Assembly (NCBI GenBank): GCA_023014485.1
Contig: JAJOZX010000194.1
Location: 1,288,501-1,352,500 of the forward strand
DNA length: 64,000 nt
Direction of reading: 5' to 3'
From: Bathynomus jamesi
Taxonomy: Eukaryota > Arthropoda > Malacostraca > Isopoda > Cirolanidae
In this document: positions 44,454 through 54,179 of the stretch, one piece after another
Layout: each line of letters begins with the position of its first letter
Numbering within the stretch: the stretch's first letter is position 1
Program-made: the position numbers and the translations under genes
The notes under the pieces: model-generated
Seen by the model: only the letters and a program-made list of their open reading frames with translations
Databases searched by the model: none
Told to the model about the DNA's origin: nothing

Positions 44454-45474
44454 ACACTTTTAGCACTTTGGCCGACCTTCCATATAAATTCAAATGGCTT
44501 TTTTATGGAACAGGTCACAAAAGAATAAAGAAATAAAATAAATATAAATATTGTAAGTGGAGTCTACCAATTCAAGCTCAAGAGGGAGGTTTTACAATCG
44601 ATTTAATAGATGCTGCCAAATTGATATATATGTCACATTATTAAAAAATAAAAATTGAAAGATAAATTTAAGAGAGGCACACCAATTTATAAGGGAAAAA
44701 TTACCACATATGCATATTATAGTCACAAACGAATACAAAAATACAAGTAAATATAAATTGGAAAACAAATGATCCCTAGATGATATATAAAGAACAATAA
44801 AATATATATACAACATATTTACGGTATATATACGAAATATAAACGCAATATATACAGAATATATATATATATATATATATGCATAAGGAAAAAAAAAATT
44901 ACCAAATTTGTTTTTATAATTATTGTCTGAGAAAACGGTAGGTCGCAAAAGAATAAAGAAATAAAAATAAATATAACTTGAAAAAATTACAAAATAATAC
45001 ACGTACACATATATACCCGCATACCCAAATATATATATACATATACACACATATATACAAACACACACCACACACACACACACACACATATATAATATAT
45101 ATATATATACAAGCTTGACCTTCACGAAATGAGAAATCATCCCGCAGAACCTTTGTGAGGTTGTAAGGTAAGGTAAGGTACATACACATATACATATATA
45201 TATATGAATAGAAACGACATAAGTATTAAGGAACGTTTCTGCACACGAGGGGAGAGATAACGAATAATGAAAAATGAGGCGAACCTCATTTTTCATTATT
45301 TCGTTATCTCTCCTCCTCGTGTGCAGAAACGTTCCTTAATACTTATGTCGTTTCTATTCATTTATATACTGCGCGGTCATTGCAGTTATTTGCACATATT
45401 CACGATTTGCGAGGGTGCTCTCTGAGGGCATTGGTTTCTGCCCTATTTGGGAGAATTTCGATTTGTGATTGAGT

Positions 45475-45551
45475 GAGGTCCGTAGCATAATGGTAGAGCG
45501 TCCGACCGGCAATTGGAAGGCCCTGGGTTCGATTCCCAGGCGGTTCGCCTC
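45475..45551 (+). tRNA. tRNA-like sequence, unit 1 (possible SINE head or pseudo-tRNA)
   Basis: Contains an A-box (TAGCATAATGGTAGAGC) and a perfect B-box (GGTTCGATTCC) within a CTGGG/CCCAG T-stem. An anticodon arm TCCGA-CCGGCAA-TTGGA would give anticodon GGC (Ala), but the base before it is C instead of the universal T. The acceptor stem is poorly paired. A functional tRNA is unlikely; RNA polymerase III promoter activity is plausible. Confidence 0.45.
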
Positions 45552-45738
45552 ATTTTTCATTATTTCGTTATCTCTCCTCCTCGTGTGCAGAAACGTTCCT
45601 TAATACTTATGTCGTTTCTATTCATTTATATACTGCGCGGTCATTGCAGTTATTTGCACATATTCACGATTTGCGAGGGTGCTCTCTGAGGGCATTGGTT
45701 TCTGCCCTATTTGGGAGAATTTCGATTTGTGATTGAGT

Positions 45739-45815
45739 GAGGTCCGTAGCATAATGGTAGAGCGTCCGACCGGCAATTGGAAGGCCCTGGGTTCGATTCC
45801 CAGGCGGTTCGCCTC
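45739..45815 (+). tRNA. tRNA-like sequence, unit 2
   Basis: Second copy, 264 bp downstream and identical in the A-box, anticodon arm and B-box. Confidence 0.45.
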
Positions 45816-46001
45816 ATTTTTCATTATTTCGTTATCTCTCCTCCTCGTGTGCAGAAACGTTCCTTAATACTTATGTCGTTTCTATTCATTTATATACTGC
45901 GCGGTCATTGCAGTTATTTGCACATATTCACGATTTGCGAGGGTGCTCTCTGAGGGCATTGGTTCTGCCCTATTTGGGAGAATTTCGATTTGTGATTGAG
46001 T

Positions 46002-46077
46002 GAGGTCCGTAGCATAATGGTAGAGCGTCCGACCGGCAATTGGAAGGCCCGGGTTCGATTCCCAGGCGGTTCGCCTC
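46002..46077 (+). tRNA. tRNA-like sequence, unit 3
   Basis: Third copy, 263 bp downstream. One T is missing in the T-stem (GGCCCGGGTTC instead of GGCCCTGGGTTC). Confidence 0.4.
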
Positions 46078-46380
46078 ATTTTTTCATTATTTCGTTATCT
46101 CTCCTCCTCGTGTGCAGAAACGTTCCTTAATACTTATGTCGTTTCTATTCATTTATATACTGCGCGGTCATTGCAGTTATTTGCATATATATATATATAT
46201 TTAACTGCATACATACATACATACATACATATACACACATACATACATACATATACACACATATACATACAAAACACATTTAACTGCAATGACCACACAC
46301 ATACGCACATACACATACATCATACAGCAAAAAATTGAAAAATAAAATTGTAAGGGAAACAACAGACAAAAACAAATTTT

Positions 46381-46745
46381 TTACCAAAGATTTAACAACC
46401 TGCCCTTTTTGTTTAAATCCATTCTGAAGGAATTCAGAGCAACGGGATCAAGTTGAAACAGACCTTTACTCATGTTAAGGTTATTTGTAAGTTGAATTAT
46501 AGCCGACTCAAGAATATTTCTATTAACAATGTTGCTAGAGTGAAACAAAACTGAAACATTATTCCAATCAATACAATGGGATAACTCTGACAAATGGACA
46601 AAAAGGGCACTGGACAACTGTCCCGTTCTAACGGAATATTGATGCTGTTTTACACGCGTTTGCAAATCCTTTCCCGTCTGACCTATGTAAAAGGAATCAC
46701 ATTGCTTACACCCAATTTTATAGATAATGCCTAAATTATTGGTAG
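46381..46745 (-). pseudogene. Penelope-like element, GIY-YIG endonuclease domain (left copy)
   Basis: Minus strand, 46745 to 46381. Begins NNLGIIYKIGCKQC, then SFYIGQTGKDLQTRVKQHQY: the GIY-YIG motif with the CxxC found in Penelope-like elements. It continues FVHLSELSHCIDWNNV and NILESAIIQLTNN to the stop. The reverse transcriptase upstream is missing (5' truncation). The endonuclease segment itself is open, with the catalytic Tyr pair present. Confidence 0.88.
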
Positions 46746-46826
46746 GCTATTTTTTACTATGATGTTTTTCACAATATTGTTATATGAAAAACTACACTGA
46801 TATCCAAAAGTTTAAGTACATTAGCA

Positions 46827-47114
46827 ATGCCTAAGAAGCGTGTAAAACAGCATCAATATTCCGTTAGAACGGGACAGTTGTCCAGTGCCCTTTTTGTCCA
46901 TTTGTCAGAGTTATCCCATTGTATTGATTGGAATAATGTTTCAGTTTTGTTTCACTCTAGCAACATTGTTAATAGAAATATTCTTGAGTCGGCTATAATT
47001 CAACTTACAAATAACCTTAACATGAGTAAAGGTCTGTTTCAACTTGATCCCGTTGCTCTGAATTCCTTCAGAATGGATTTAAACAAAAAGGGCAGGTTGT
47101 TAAATCTTTGGTAA
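46827..47114 (+). pseudogene. Penelope-like element, endonuclease tail (right copy)
   Basis: Plus strand. From 46838 it encodes the same 90 or so residues as the left copy, beginning RVKQHQYSVRTGQ, with no amino-acid difference seen. It starts downstream of the GIY-YIG motif, so the nuclease active site is lacking. The ATG at 46827 is in non-homologous centre sequence and is probably fortuitous. Confidence 0.88.
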
Positions 47115-47408
47115 AAAATTTGTTTTTGTCTGTTGTTTCCCTTACAATTTTATTTTTCAATTTTTTGCTGTATGAGTGTATGTGTATGTATGTATGTGTA
47201 TGTGCGTATGTGTGTGGTCATTGCAGTTAAATGTGTTTGTATGTATATGTGTGTATATGTATGTATGTATGTGTGTATATGTATGTATGTATGTATGTAT
47301 GCAGTTAAATATATATATATATATGTATATGTGTATGTACCTTACCTTACCTTACAACCTCACAAAGGTTCTGCGGGATGATTTCTCATTTCGTGAAGGT
47401 CAAGCTTG

Positions 47409-47460
<52 letters not shown>

Positions 47461-48082
47461 TATATATGTGTGTATATGTATATATATATTTGGGTATGCG
47501 GGTATATATGTACGTGTATTATTTGTAATTTTTTCAAGTTATATTTTTATTTCTTTATTCTTTTGCGACCTACCGTTTTCTCAGACAATAATTATAAAAA
47601 CAAATTTGGTAATTTTTTTTTCCCTTATGCATATATATATATATATATATATATTCTGTATATATTGCGTTTATATTTCGTATATATACCGTAAATATGT
47701 TGTATATATATTTTATTGTTCTTTATATATCATCTAGGGATCATTTTGTTTTCCAATTTATATTTACTTGTATTTTTGTATTCGTTTGTGACTATAATAT
47801 GCATATGTGGTAATTTTTCCCTTATAAATTGGTGTGCCTCTCTTAAAATTTATCTTTCAATTTTTATTTTTTAATAATGTGACATATATATCAATTTGGC
47901 AGCATCTATTAAATCGATTGTAAAACCTCCCTCTTGAGCTTGAATTGGTAGACTCACTTACAATATTTATATTTATTTTTATTTCTTTATTCTTTTGTGA
48001 CCTGTTCCATAAAAAAGCCATTTGAATTTATATGGAAGGTCGGCCAAAGTGCTAAAAGTGTCTTTATATATATATATAATAT

Positions 48083-48121
<39 letters not shown>

Positions 48122-48316
48122 GTATGTATATGTATTTATGGGTTTTTTTATTTGCCTGTTTATTTCTTTATGATTATTTAGGCTGTGACATATATATCAC
48201 TAAGGCACTATTTGTAATTAATTTTTTCTCAATTTATATTTATATTTATTTTTATTTCTTTATTCTTCTGTGACCATATAAATGTTGGCTCCTCCCACAA
48301 TTTTTTCTATGCTTAC

Positions 48317-48367
<51 letters not shown>

Positions 48368-48451
48368 GTATATATATGTGAATGTGTATGTATGTATGTT
48401 TATTTTTGTAACCTATATATTGCCTTGATCTGTCCTTTCACTCCAGTGTTC

Positions 48452-48473
48452 CTGAGGATGTCATTAGACGAAA
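48452..48473 (+). ncRNA. hammerhead-ribozyme-like core, right copy
   Basis: Same CTGAGGA, GTC-ATTA-GAC, GAAA arrangement as at 44039-44060, preceded by a small CAC-TCCA-GTG hairpin and followed by GCGCTTGAGCAC. It lies about 55 bp from the end of the arm. Confidence 0.35.
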
Positions 48474-48580
48474 GCGCTTGAGCACCCTTTGTGTTTCTTT
48501 TTCCTTCGTGGTTTTTATTCATCATAAATACTTTTCACGTGTCACTTTCGTGAAATAATTTTTCATATATATATTATATA

Positions 48581-49481
48581 TAGGGTGTCCCAAAAAAATG
48601 TATACACACTTTAACAGCTGATAGCTCAATTGATGTTTCTTTCTTTCCAAGTTAAACCCATTAGAATTAATAATGGCAGTCAGATTAAGCTTTGAACAAA
48701 GGAAATTCATTCTAAAATGCTACTGGAAGTGTGAAAATGCAGTTGAAGTGCAAAGACAGTTTAGGAGGGAGTTTCAAACAGATCCACCAACGCGACTTAC
48801 CATCACTCGAATTAGAGAAGTTTGAAGCTGATGGAACTGTTCAGAATGTCCACAAGAAGCGTTCCGGAAGACCACGGACATCGACAAGCCCCACAAAGCA
48901 AGAAAGAGTACTGGAAACGTATCACCAAAGTCCAAGAAAATCTGTGCGGCAAGCGAGTTGTGCGGTAGGAATTTCAGAATCATCTGTCCAATGCATTTTG
49001 AAGCGCTGTCAATGGAAAAGTTACATTCCAAGATTAGTCCATGCTATTAATGAAGATGATCCGGACCGAAGAGTGGAGTATTGCGAGTGGTACTTGGAAC
49101 GATGTGGATGTGGATTGGACGAAGGGGTTTCGTAGAATACCCTCCGCGTTCACCAGACCTCATACCACTAGACTCTTTTTTATGGGGATACTTAAAAGAC
49201 AAAGTCTACGCTATAAAACCTGCAACAGTCGCTGAATTGAGAGCAGCCATTGAACGAGAATGCACACAAATACCAAATGAAATGTTTTGTGATGTTTGCG
49301 ATTCCATTGCTTCGCGTTATCAGCAGTGCCTGGACCAGAATGGACGTCAGTTTGAAAACAGGCATTGACAAAACAATTAAATAATGTCTGTAGATTCTAT
49401 TACATTTTGAAAATGAAATGTATTTTAATAAACACTGCCTTTATAAGTATTTAAAGTGTGTGTACATTTTTTTGGGATGCC

Positions 49482-49484
<3 letters not shown>
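48581..49484 (+). mobile_element. mariner-like element, internally deleted
   Basis: TIRs AGGGTGTCCCAAAAAAATG and, inverted, AGGGCATCCCAAAAAAATG, each flanked by TA (48579-48580, 49485-49486). 904 bp with a deleted transposase. Inserted in the hAT composite between the Penelope palindrome and an (AT)n run. Confidence 0.92.
48673..49367 (+). pseudogene. mariner-like transposase with the catalytic core deleted
   Basis: ATG 48673 opens [20 protein letters not shown] one-base shift at about 48815 leads to [19 protein letters not shown] and [15 protein letters not shown], the paired helix-turn-helix region. At about 49100 the frame jumps from YCEWYLE to [20 protein letters not shown], so the section carrying the first two catalytic Asp residues is gone. 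The third Asp region (SPDLIPLD) and the C-terminus to the stop at 49365-49367 remain. Confidence 0.88.
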
Positions 49485-49538
<54 letters not shown>

Positions 49539-49539
49539 T

Positions 49540-50116
49540 TATTAACAAGTATTACTTGATCTTAAATGCTTATGAATTATTATGAATGAATAGCCTGGTC
49601 TTAAATTTTGGACCCATTTGATAAATTCTTTATTTTCTAATATTTGCTGAAAAGAAAAATCTGGCCATTTGCAAATCTAGTTGTTCTAACCACATATGGC
49701 ATTATCTGACCTTGCGTTTTCTTGGCTGGAGTAGAATGAAAAAATGGTATGGAAGATTCAGAAGTGGTTGAAGTGAATGAAGTCTCACTACTGTGAATTG
49801 TAGTGTCATCATGAACCAGGCTTTCGTATGATTTGCTTGAAGAGGGTCTACTCTTAAAACTGCCATGTCTACGTTGAGGAGGAGGAGTTGCTGATGTAGC
49901 TGTATTTGTAAGCTCATCTGCTTCATCATCACAAGCCTGTACCCATTTTTTATTGCATCAATTTAAGTGATGTTTCACTCATTCTATTTTTTTTGAAAAT
50001 ACATATCTGCAGTATTTGTACCAAACTCTATTTGGTTGGTCACTCAACATTTTTACTTCATCCCATTTAGCAGCTTTAAGTCTGCCACCAGTATGTGCAA
50101 GTCTAACTTTAGGCAT
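49540..50116 (-). pseudogene. hAT transposase N-terminus (BED-type) of the outer composite
   Basis: Minus strand, ATG at 50116: MPKVRLAHTGGRLKAAKWDE, then WYKYCRYVFSKKIE (one zinc-binding half), a stop at about 50000, VKHHLN, a Ser/Thr-rich linker (TSATPPPQRRHGSFKS) and, after shifts, FSFQQILENKEFIKWV near 49580. Only the DNA-binding end is present; the core and hATC are not seen in the composite. It begins 330 bp from the right TIR. Confidence 0.65.
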
Positions 50117-50452
50117 TATTGAATAGATATTAATTAACTAAAACTGATCTCTGAAAAAATGTTCAAAAATAAGAATGTCTACTGTCTAGGCCTGTAAACA
50201 AATTGCAATAAAAATTCAGAAAAACACGCTACTGTGTTGATTCAAAATAGAATGAAAGCACAATACATTTCAACGGCCCACTGCTATCTTTTTCAGTTGA
50301 AAGTGACCTTAAGACTGAAACAAAATATATAAATTATAAAAATCGCAGCTATAACTTTAATTTAAATTATGAAACTCCAAAACCTACCCAAAAACCCATG
50401 GGCTTTGGGTTTTTGGTGAAAAACCCAGGTTTTTGCCAACCCTGTCTAGATT

Positions 50453-50570
50453 AAAAGAAATTTTAGAAGAGGTATGTACAATGTAGGTGTACACATTTCT
50501 TTCAGAACTTAAGAATAACATGATTAGGAAACCTTTGGGTAAATATTTACTATTACACAGGTCTCTGACT
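50453..50570 (+). pseudogene. LINE fragment E, linker (part 2)
   Basis: Continues the LINE frame from 39567: LKEILEEVC, a stop at 50473, then frame-shifted IRKPLGKYLLLHRS, before the Merlin-type element at 50571. Confidence 0.5.
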
Positions 50571-52082
50571 AGTAGAAAGTTTTAAAAGCAGGTTTTCAAT
50601 GTGCTGAATTAAAAAATGATACTCATTTCTGTTGCAATTGATTTGTTAGAGTTACTGAAGCTTAAAGCTTTTAAAACTTTCTACCCTTTTTTTTTACCTG
50701 GGGACCCCCAGTGGGAACTGGGAGTTTTTAGGTGGGGAGAATTGCAAAAATAAGTGGTTTCTGAAGATTTTGAAAGAAATTAATACAAAAACCATAGGAA
50801 AAACATAAATTTCACCTTCAAAATTGGCTGAACCTAAAACAACCTAAGCAAACCTTATCTAACCTAACCTCTAACAAAAAAAAAAAAAAAAAACCTTAAT
50901 CACGTGAATTGCCAGGCTGAGGCTTGACCTCTTCTTCTGAAGATTTGTCCAAATCTTCAATAGTCTGGGGTTGCTGTTGGTTGGAGAGAGGTGGATACAA
51001 TCAAGCAGCTTGAAGAAAAAAGTGGTGCAAAAGATGGTCCTTCTTCTCAAAAGAAGAAATGAACAGGTATCTAGCCAGGTATTGATATAAATACTTTGAA
51101 TGAATACCTGGCCTCTTCACCCATTCTTTCAAATCATGCTAGAACCGTTCAATGTTCTGTGTGGGAATTTTCTGGGCCCACGAAATTTTCAGTGTGATTG
51201 ATCACGAAGTGTGTTTAGCTTAAATCATTTATACTTTTATAAGCAGCCCAAGAATCACTATAAATCAAAGACCCAGCACAAATATACTTTTCTATGAGAG
51301 GAATCAGTGTTGCTTTGTCCCATTTTTCACTAATAGAACCTGTTAATGGCAGCACAAACTGACATTTACTGATTCTTTCTATGCCACCAAATAACCATAT
51401 TTGACTGAGAACACGACCTCGCTCGTACTTCCTTCGCACAATTAGTTTTGTCAATCTCCACCTCTGCATTGTCCCCTCCAATAGGATCCTGGTTACGAAA
51501 CCAATCGTCTGTAACCTCACTACAGAACAACCTCCAGTCTACTGAAGTTCTGATGGACATATGAAGGCACTTCAACAGTTTTATGGTTCCATAGATGACT
51601 TAAAAAATGGTTAACAAAAAGAACAATCTTCCATGCAGCTATATTAGTATTATCTAAAAATGACCCTTTGTAATCAGACACCGAAAAATCACAGCGCCAT
51701 CTTTTCTTAGTCTTGGGAACTGGGTAACTTATGGCACCGCCACACTTTCTGTTCCTCACGAAGAGTACAATCCAAGTCACAATGAGGACACTTCACCACT
51801 TGAGGAAGAACACCGTGTGCCCGAAGAAAAGCTGTAGCTTTTTCTGAATTTCCATAAAATTTGGTGATACAGCAAAAATAATCAAAAGAGCACAGACTGC
51901 AGGAAGCTATGTCCACTAACTTATTCAAATTAAAATCGGTGAAAGCACCATTTTTTTTACCCTTTTCCCATTAGAGTTTAAGCTTCAATAACTCTAACAA
52001 ATCATTTGCGATGGAAATGAGTATCATTTTTTAATTCAGCACATTGAAAAACATTGAAAACCAGCTTTTAAAACTTTCTACT
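50571..52082 (-). mobile_element. Merlin-type DNA transposon with about 110-bp TIRs
   Basis: Both ends read inward AGTAGAAAGTTTTAAAAGC, then GGTTTTCAATG, TGCTGAATTAAAAAATGATA, CTCATTTC and TTGTTAGAGTTA.TGAAGC. The right TIR has an extra 13-bp CATTGAAAAA-type duplication. The only gene is an IS1595-like transposase on the minus strand. Flanks are CTCTGACT and GGAGACTG, without a clear 8-9 bp duplication. Host LINE coding sequence lies on both sides. An A18 run lies at 50877-50894. Confidence 0.8.
51040..51928 (-). pseudogene. IS1595/ISXO2-like (Merlin) transposase, decayed
   Basis: Minus strand from 51928: SLCSFDYFCC, ATAFLRAHGVL, CPHCDLDC (zinc ribbon). Then, in shifted frames, RWRCDFSVSDYKGSF and FVNHFLSHLW. 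The catalytic region shows EVEIDKTN (first Asp), GRVLSQIWLFGGIERISK, and YICAGSLIYSDSWAAYKSI (second Asp). The final-acid region TQNIERF is followed by TAG at about 51134 where Trp is expected, then HDLKEW. At least four frameshifts. Family assignment rests on the ISXO2-like GGIER / YSD.W.AY signature. Confidence 0.8.
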
Positions 52083-52345
52083 GGAGACTGGTGTCATAGT
52101 AAAGAAATACCAACCTTTGTGGTGGAATAGGGAAATAGCTAAAATGATTAAAAATAAGAAAAGGTCATTCAGGGAATTTAAAATTGGTAATAGCCTTGTG
52201 GACTTGGATAATTATAGGTGGTTAAGAAATAAGCTGAATAGTTTGCTAGAAATAGCAATAAAGATCCGAAGAAATTCTTTAGTTTTTATAAACATGATAT
52301 AAACCATGATAGGATAGGCCCAATAAGGTTCATATTACATTAAAA
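52083..52345 (+). pseudogene. LINE fragment E, linker (part 3)
   Basis: Open from about 52100: PLWWNREIAKMIKNKKRSF, LDNYRWLRNKLNSLLEIA, then after a one-base shift NKDPKKFFSFYKHDINHDR and IGPIR. This WWN...I..KK linker precedes RT in CR1-like LINEs. It ends at the MITE at 52346 and the RT itself is not found downstream. Confidence 0.7.
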
Positions 52346-52881
52346 GCAATAGTGCACAAGTTCGCCATAAATTCTTGAAAAAATAGGCTACTTGGCTTTA
52401 AATTATAAATAGATGAAATAAAATGATTTTTACACATTTAATGTCAGAATTAACAATAAAAATTCATATCAACGTGGATAATAATGTCTTATCCAATAAA
52501 ACAGGTTCTCCAAAACAGTGTTCTTATGTATTCACCACCACATGAATTTGAGGAGATGACTCTGAGAGATTTTTGTTTGGTTGACTAATTTATGGCCAAG
52601 TATTTTTTCAACTATACACCCTTGATGATTAGTTAGGTTAAATCATGATAATTTTGTTAAAACTAACAAAAATATCAAGACTTAACTTAACCAATCAAGG
52701 GTATACAATCGACCCAACTAGACATTCAATAATTTTCCCATAGGTTTTGAGGGGACAAATAATGGAAATGTACCATAAGGCATTACATTAAATGTGTAAA
52801 AATCATTTTACTTTATCTATTTATAATTTATGACCAAGTATTTTTTCAAGAATAATTTATGGCCAATTTGTGCACTATTGC
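52346..52881. mobile_element. MITE with about 85-bp TIRs
   Basis: Ends GCAATAGTGCACAA / TTGTGCACTATTGC. Pairing continues through CCATAAATT, TTCTTGAAAAAATA, AATTATAAATAGAT and AAAATGATTTTTACACATTT. 536 bp, non-coding. TACATTAA occurs within two bases of each end and may be the target duplication. Confidence 0.8.
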
Positions 52882-53062
52882 CTACATTAAGTTTTATTTG
52901 GGAAACATGAAGACACTGGGGCCTATTTAGGTTATCCAAGTCATAAGCTATTTTATAATAATAATAATATAATCTTGCAAAATATCAATCTCAAGTTGGC
53001 TAATTAATGTACAACTATTTACTACTATCAAAGCAGCCTACGTAACTTATGCTAAGAATATA

Positions 53063-53673
53063 CAGTATAGCCATCCCTTGCTTAATGAAGGTTCAGTTAA
53101 CAAATGTTCATTACAATGAAGGTTTTTATTTAATAGCTACTACTTTCAAATATTATGAAGGAAATTTTGCTATAATGAAGGTGAAGATTTCTGAAATCCA
53201 TGGCGTGCTACATTGGCAGTTCCTGCAACACAAGCAAGTGCTCTCCCCCACTCAACACATGGTCTCCCAGTTTCACAGCATCAGTGTTTGTTGTGCGTTC
53301 TCACATGTTGCATTCATAACAAAAGTGATGTTCTACAAAGTGTTATTGTTACTATTTCATAACCCCAATATATAGCCTGGCATAAAAATTTCCAAGCTCA
53401 ACATCATTACCCAATTCAACGAAGAAGAGGAAGGCAATAATGATAAAAATGAAGCTAGATATTGTAAAGAGAGAGGAGAGAAGACTAGGTAAAATAGATA
53501 ATTTTGGTGAACTTTACCCACTCTATTTATATTAGGCTATAAAAAAAGTGTGCTAGGAACCAAACTGGATTTTTCTCATATAAAACAATAGAAAATTAGG
53601 TCCTGCTCAACAAATTTTCATATAATGAAGGCTTTTCAGGAATGTAACCCCTTTGTTAAGCAAGGGATGGCTG
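53063..53673. mobile_element. Tigger/pogo-type MITE with TA duplication
   Basis: Left end CAGTATAGCCATCCCTTGCT, right end AGCAAGGGATGGCTG, each followed by TA. The left has a 3-base TAT insertion relative to the right. Inside are scattered TAATGAAGG motifs. No transposase remains. Confidence 0.7.
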
Positions 53674-53689
53674 TATTTACAATCTACAA

Positions 53690-53990
53690 ATTAGCGCTCT
53701 CATTCATGAAAATGTTCAAATTTTTCTTTAAATTAACTAATGAGCTACTGTTTACCACATCATATGGCAAGTCATTCTAAAATCTACACTATGACTGAAA
53801 AAGTATTTTCTTAGATCAAGTCTCCAAGGCTGTTTTCTAATTTTCTTATGTCCACGAGTTATCGTATTAGCCTCAAGTATCCACCAAAATAGGGAATATT
53901 TTTCTTGTGGTTCTGTCCACTTGTATAAATATGCAGTCATTTTCATAAAATGGAGAAATTTTGTTGGGAAATTTTTCAATTTGATTTTTT
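53690..53990 (-). pseudogene. CR1-like C-terminal fragment
   Basis: Minus strand. TRGHKKIRKQPWRLDLRKYF followed by FSHSV, the conserved C-terminal block of the CR1-like family (compare RGHSFKLFQQG in copy C), then a frameshift and weak remnants to about 53690. No RT core. Confidence 0.65.
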
Positions 53991-54179
53991 GAGAGCAATC
54001 CAGATACTTCAGCTTTGCTTAAAATTGATTTAACATTAGCTGGCAGGAAGCGAACATTAGATTTTCATGTGTCATACTTGCTGTTCATTTTAGCACATCC
54101 AAAACTTCTATTATTGACTTCTTTCTACCTTCAATTTTTGAAATTTTAAAATTAAAAGAGCTTGCTTGGCTATGAATAA

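Larger units (their letters stand above)
45206..46184. repeat. tandem tRNA-like array in the left palindrome arm
   Basis: Three full units of 264, 264 and 263 bp and a partial fourth, each with a tRNA-like segment. The array starts with an inverted copy of about 76 bp of the same unit (45206-45281), creating a local snap-back whose centre is GCGAAC. It sits inside an (AT)n run of the arm and is absent from the right arm. The unit end GGTCATTGCAGTTA also occurs in both Penelope arms. Confidence 0.88.
43985..48527. repeat. 4.5-kb inverted repeat formed by two Penelope-like 3' ends
   Basis: Left arm 43985-46657 and right arm 46838-48527, around a 180-bp centre. Matching landmarks include the GIY-YIG endonuclease tails, GGTAAGGTAAGGTAAG-like repeats, a stretch around AAGCTTGACCTTCACG, GGCCGACCTTCCATAT, and ends near TTATGATGAATAAAA. 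Removing the 979-bp array at 45206-46184 makes the arms 1694 and 1690 bp. Differences are mostly microsatellite length, so the duplication is recent. The two copies point away from each other. Confidence 0.9.
39568..50444 (-). mobile_element. large hAT composite with perfect TSD
   Basis: Ends CAGGGTTGGCACCC at 39568 and GCCAACCCTG at 50444, flanked by the identical 8-mer TCTAGATT (39560-39567, 50445-50452). Removal restores the LINE frame (MWSRLKEILEE). The transposase N-terminus lies on the minus strand at 49700-50116. The rest of the 10.9 kb consists of later insertions: a complete hAT (39600-43700), a Penelope palindrome (43985-48527) and a mariner (48581-49484). Little of the original interior remains. 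Confidence 0.93.

Noticed and set aside
45475..46077. Functional tRNA-Ala gene cluster.
   Set aside because: Base 33 is C, the acceptor stem does not pair well, and the units are tandem 264-bp repeats inside a retroelement palindrome.
45475..46184. CRISPR-like array suggested by regular spacing.
   Set aside because: Whole 264-bp units are identical with no variable spacers, and the genome is eukaryotic.
44200..48300. Long open frames rich in Tyr/Ile/Cys/Val in the AT/GT-repeat regions of the palindrome.
   Set aside because: They are translations of (TA)n and (TG)n microsatellites and occur in mirror image in both arms; not genes.
50563..52090. An 8-9 bp target duplication for the Merlin-type element.
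   Set aside because: CTCTGACT and GGAGACTG share only GACT out of register; not claimed.
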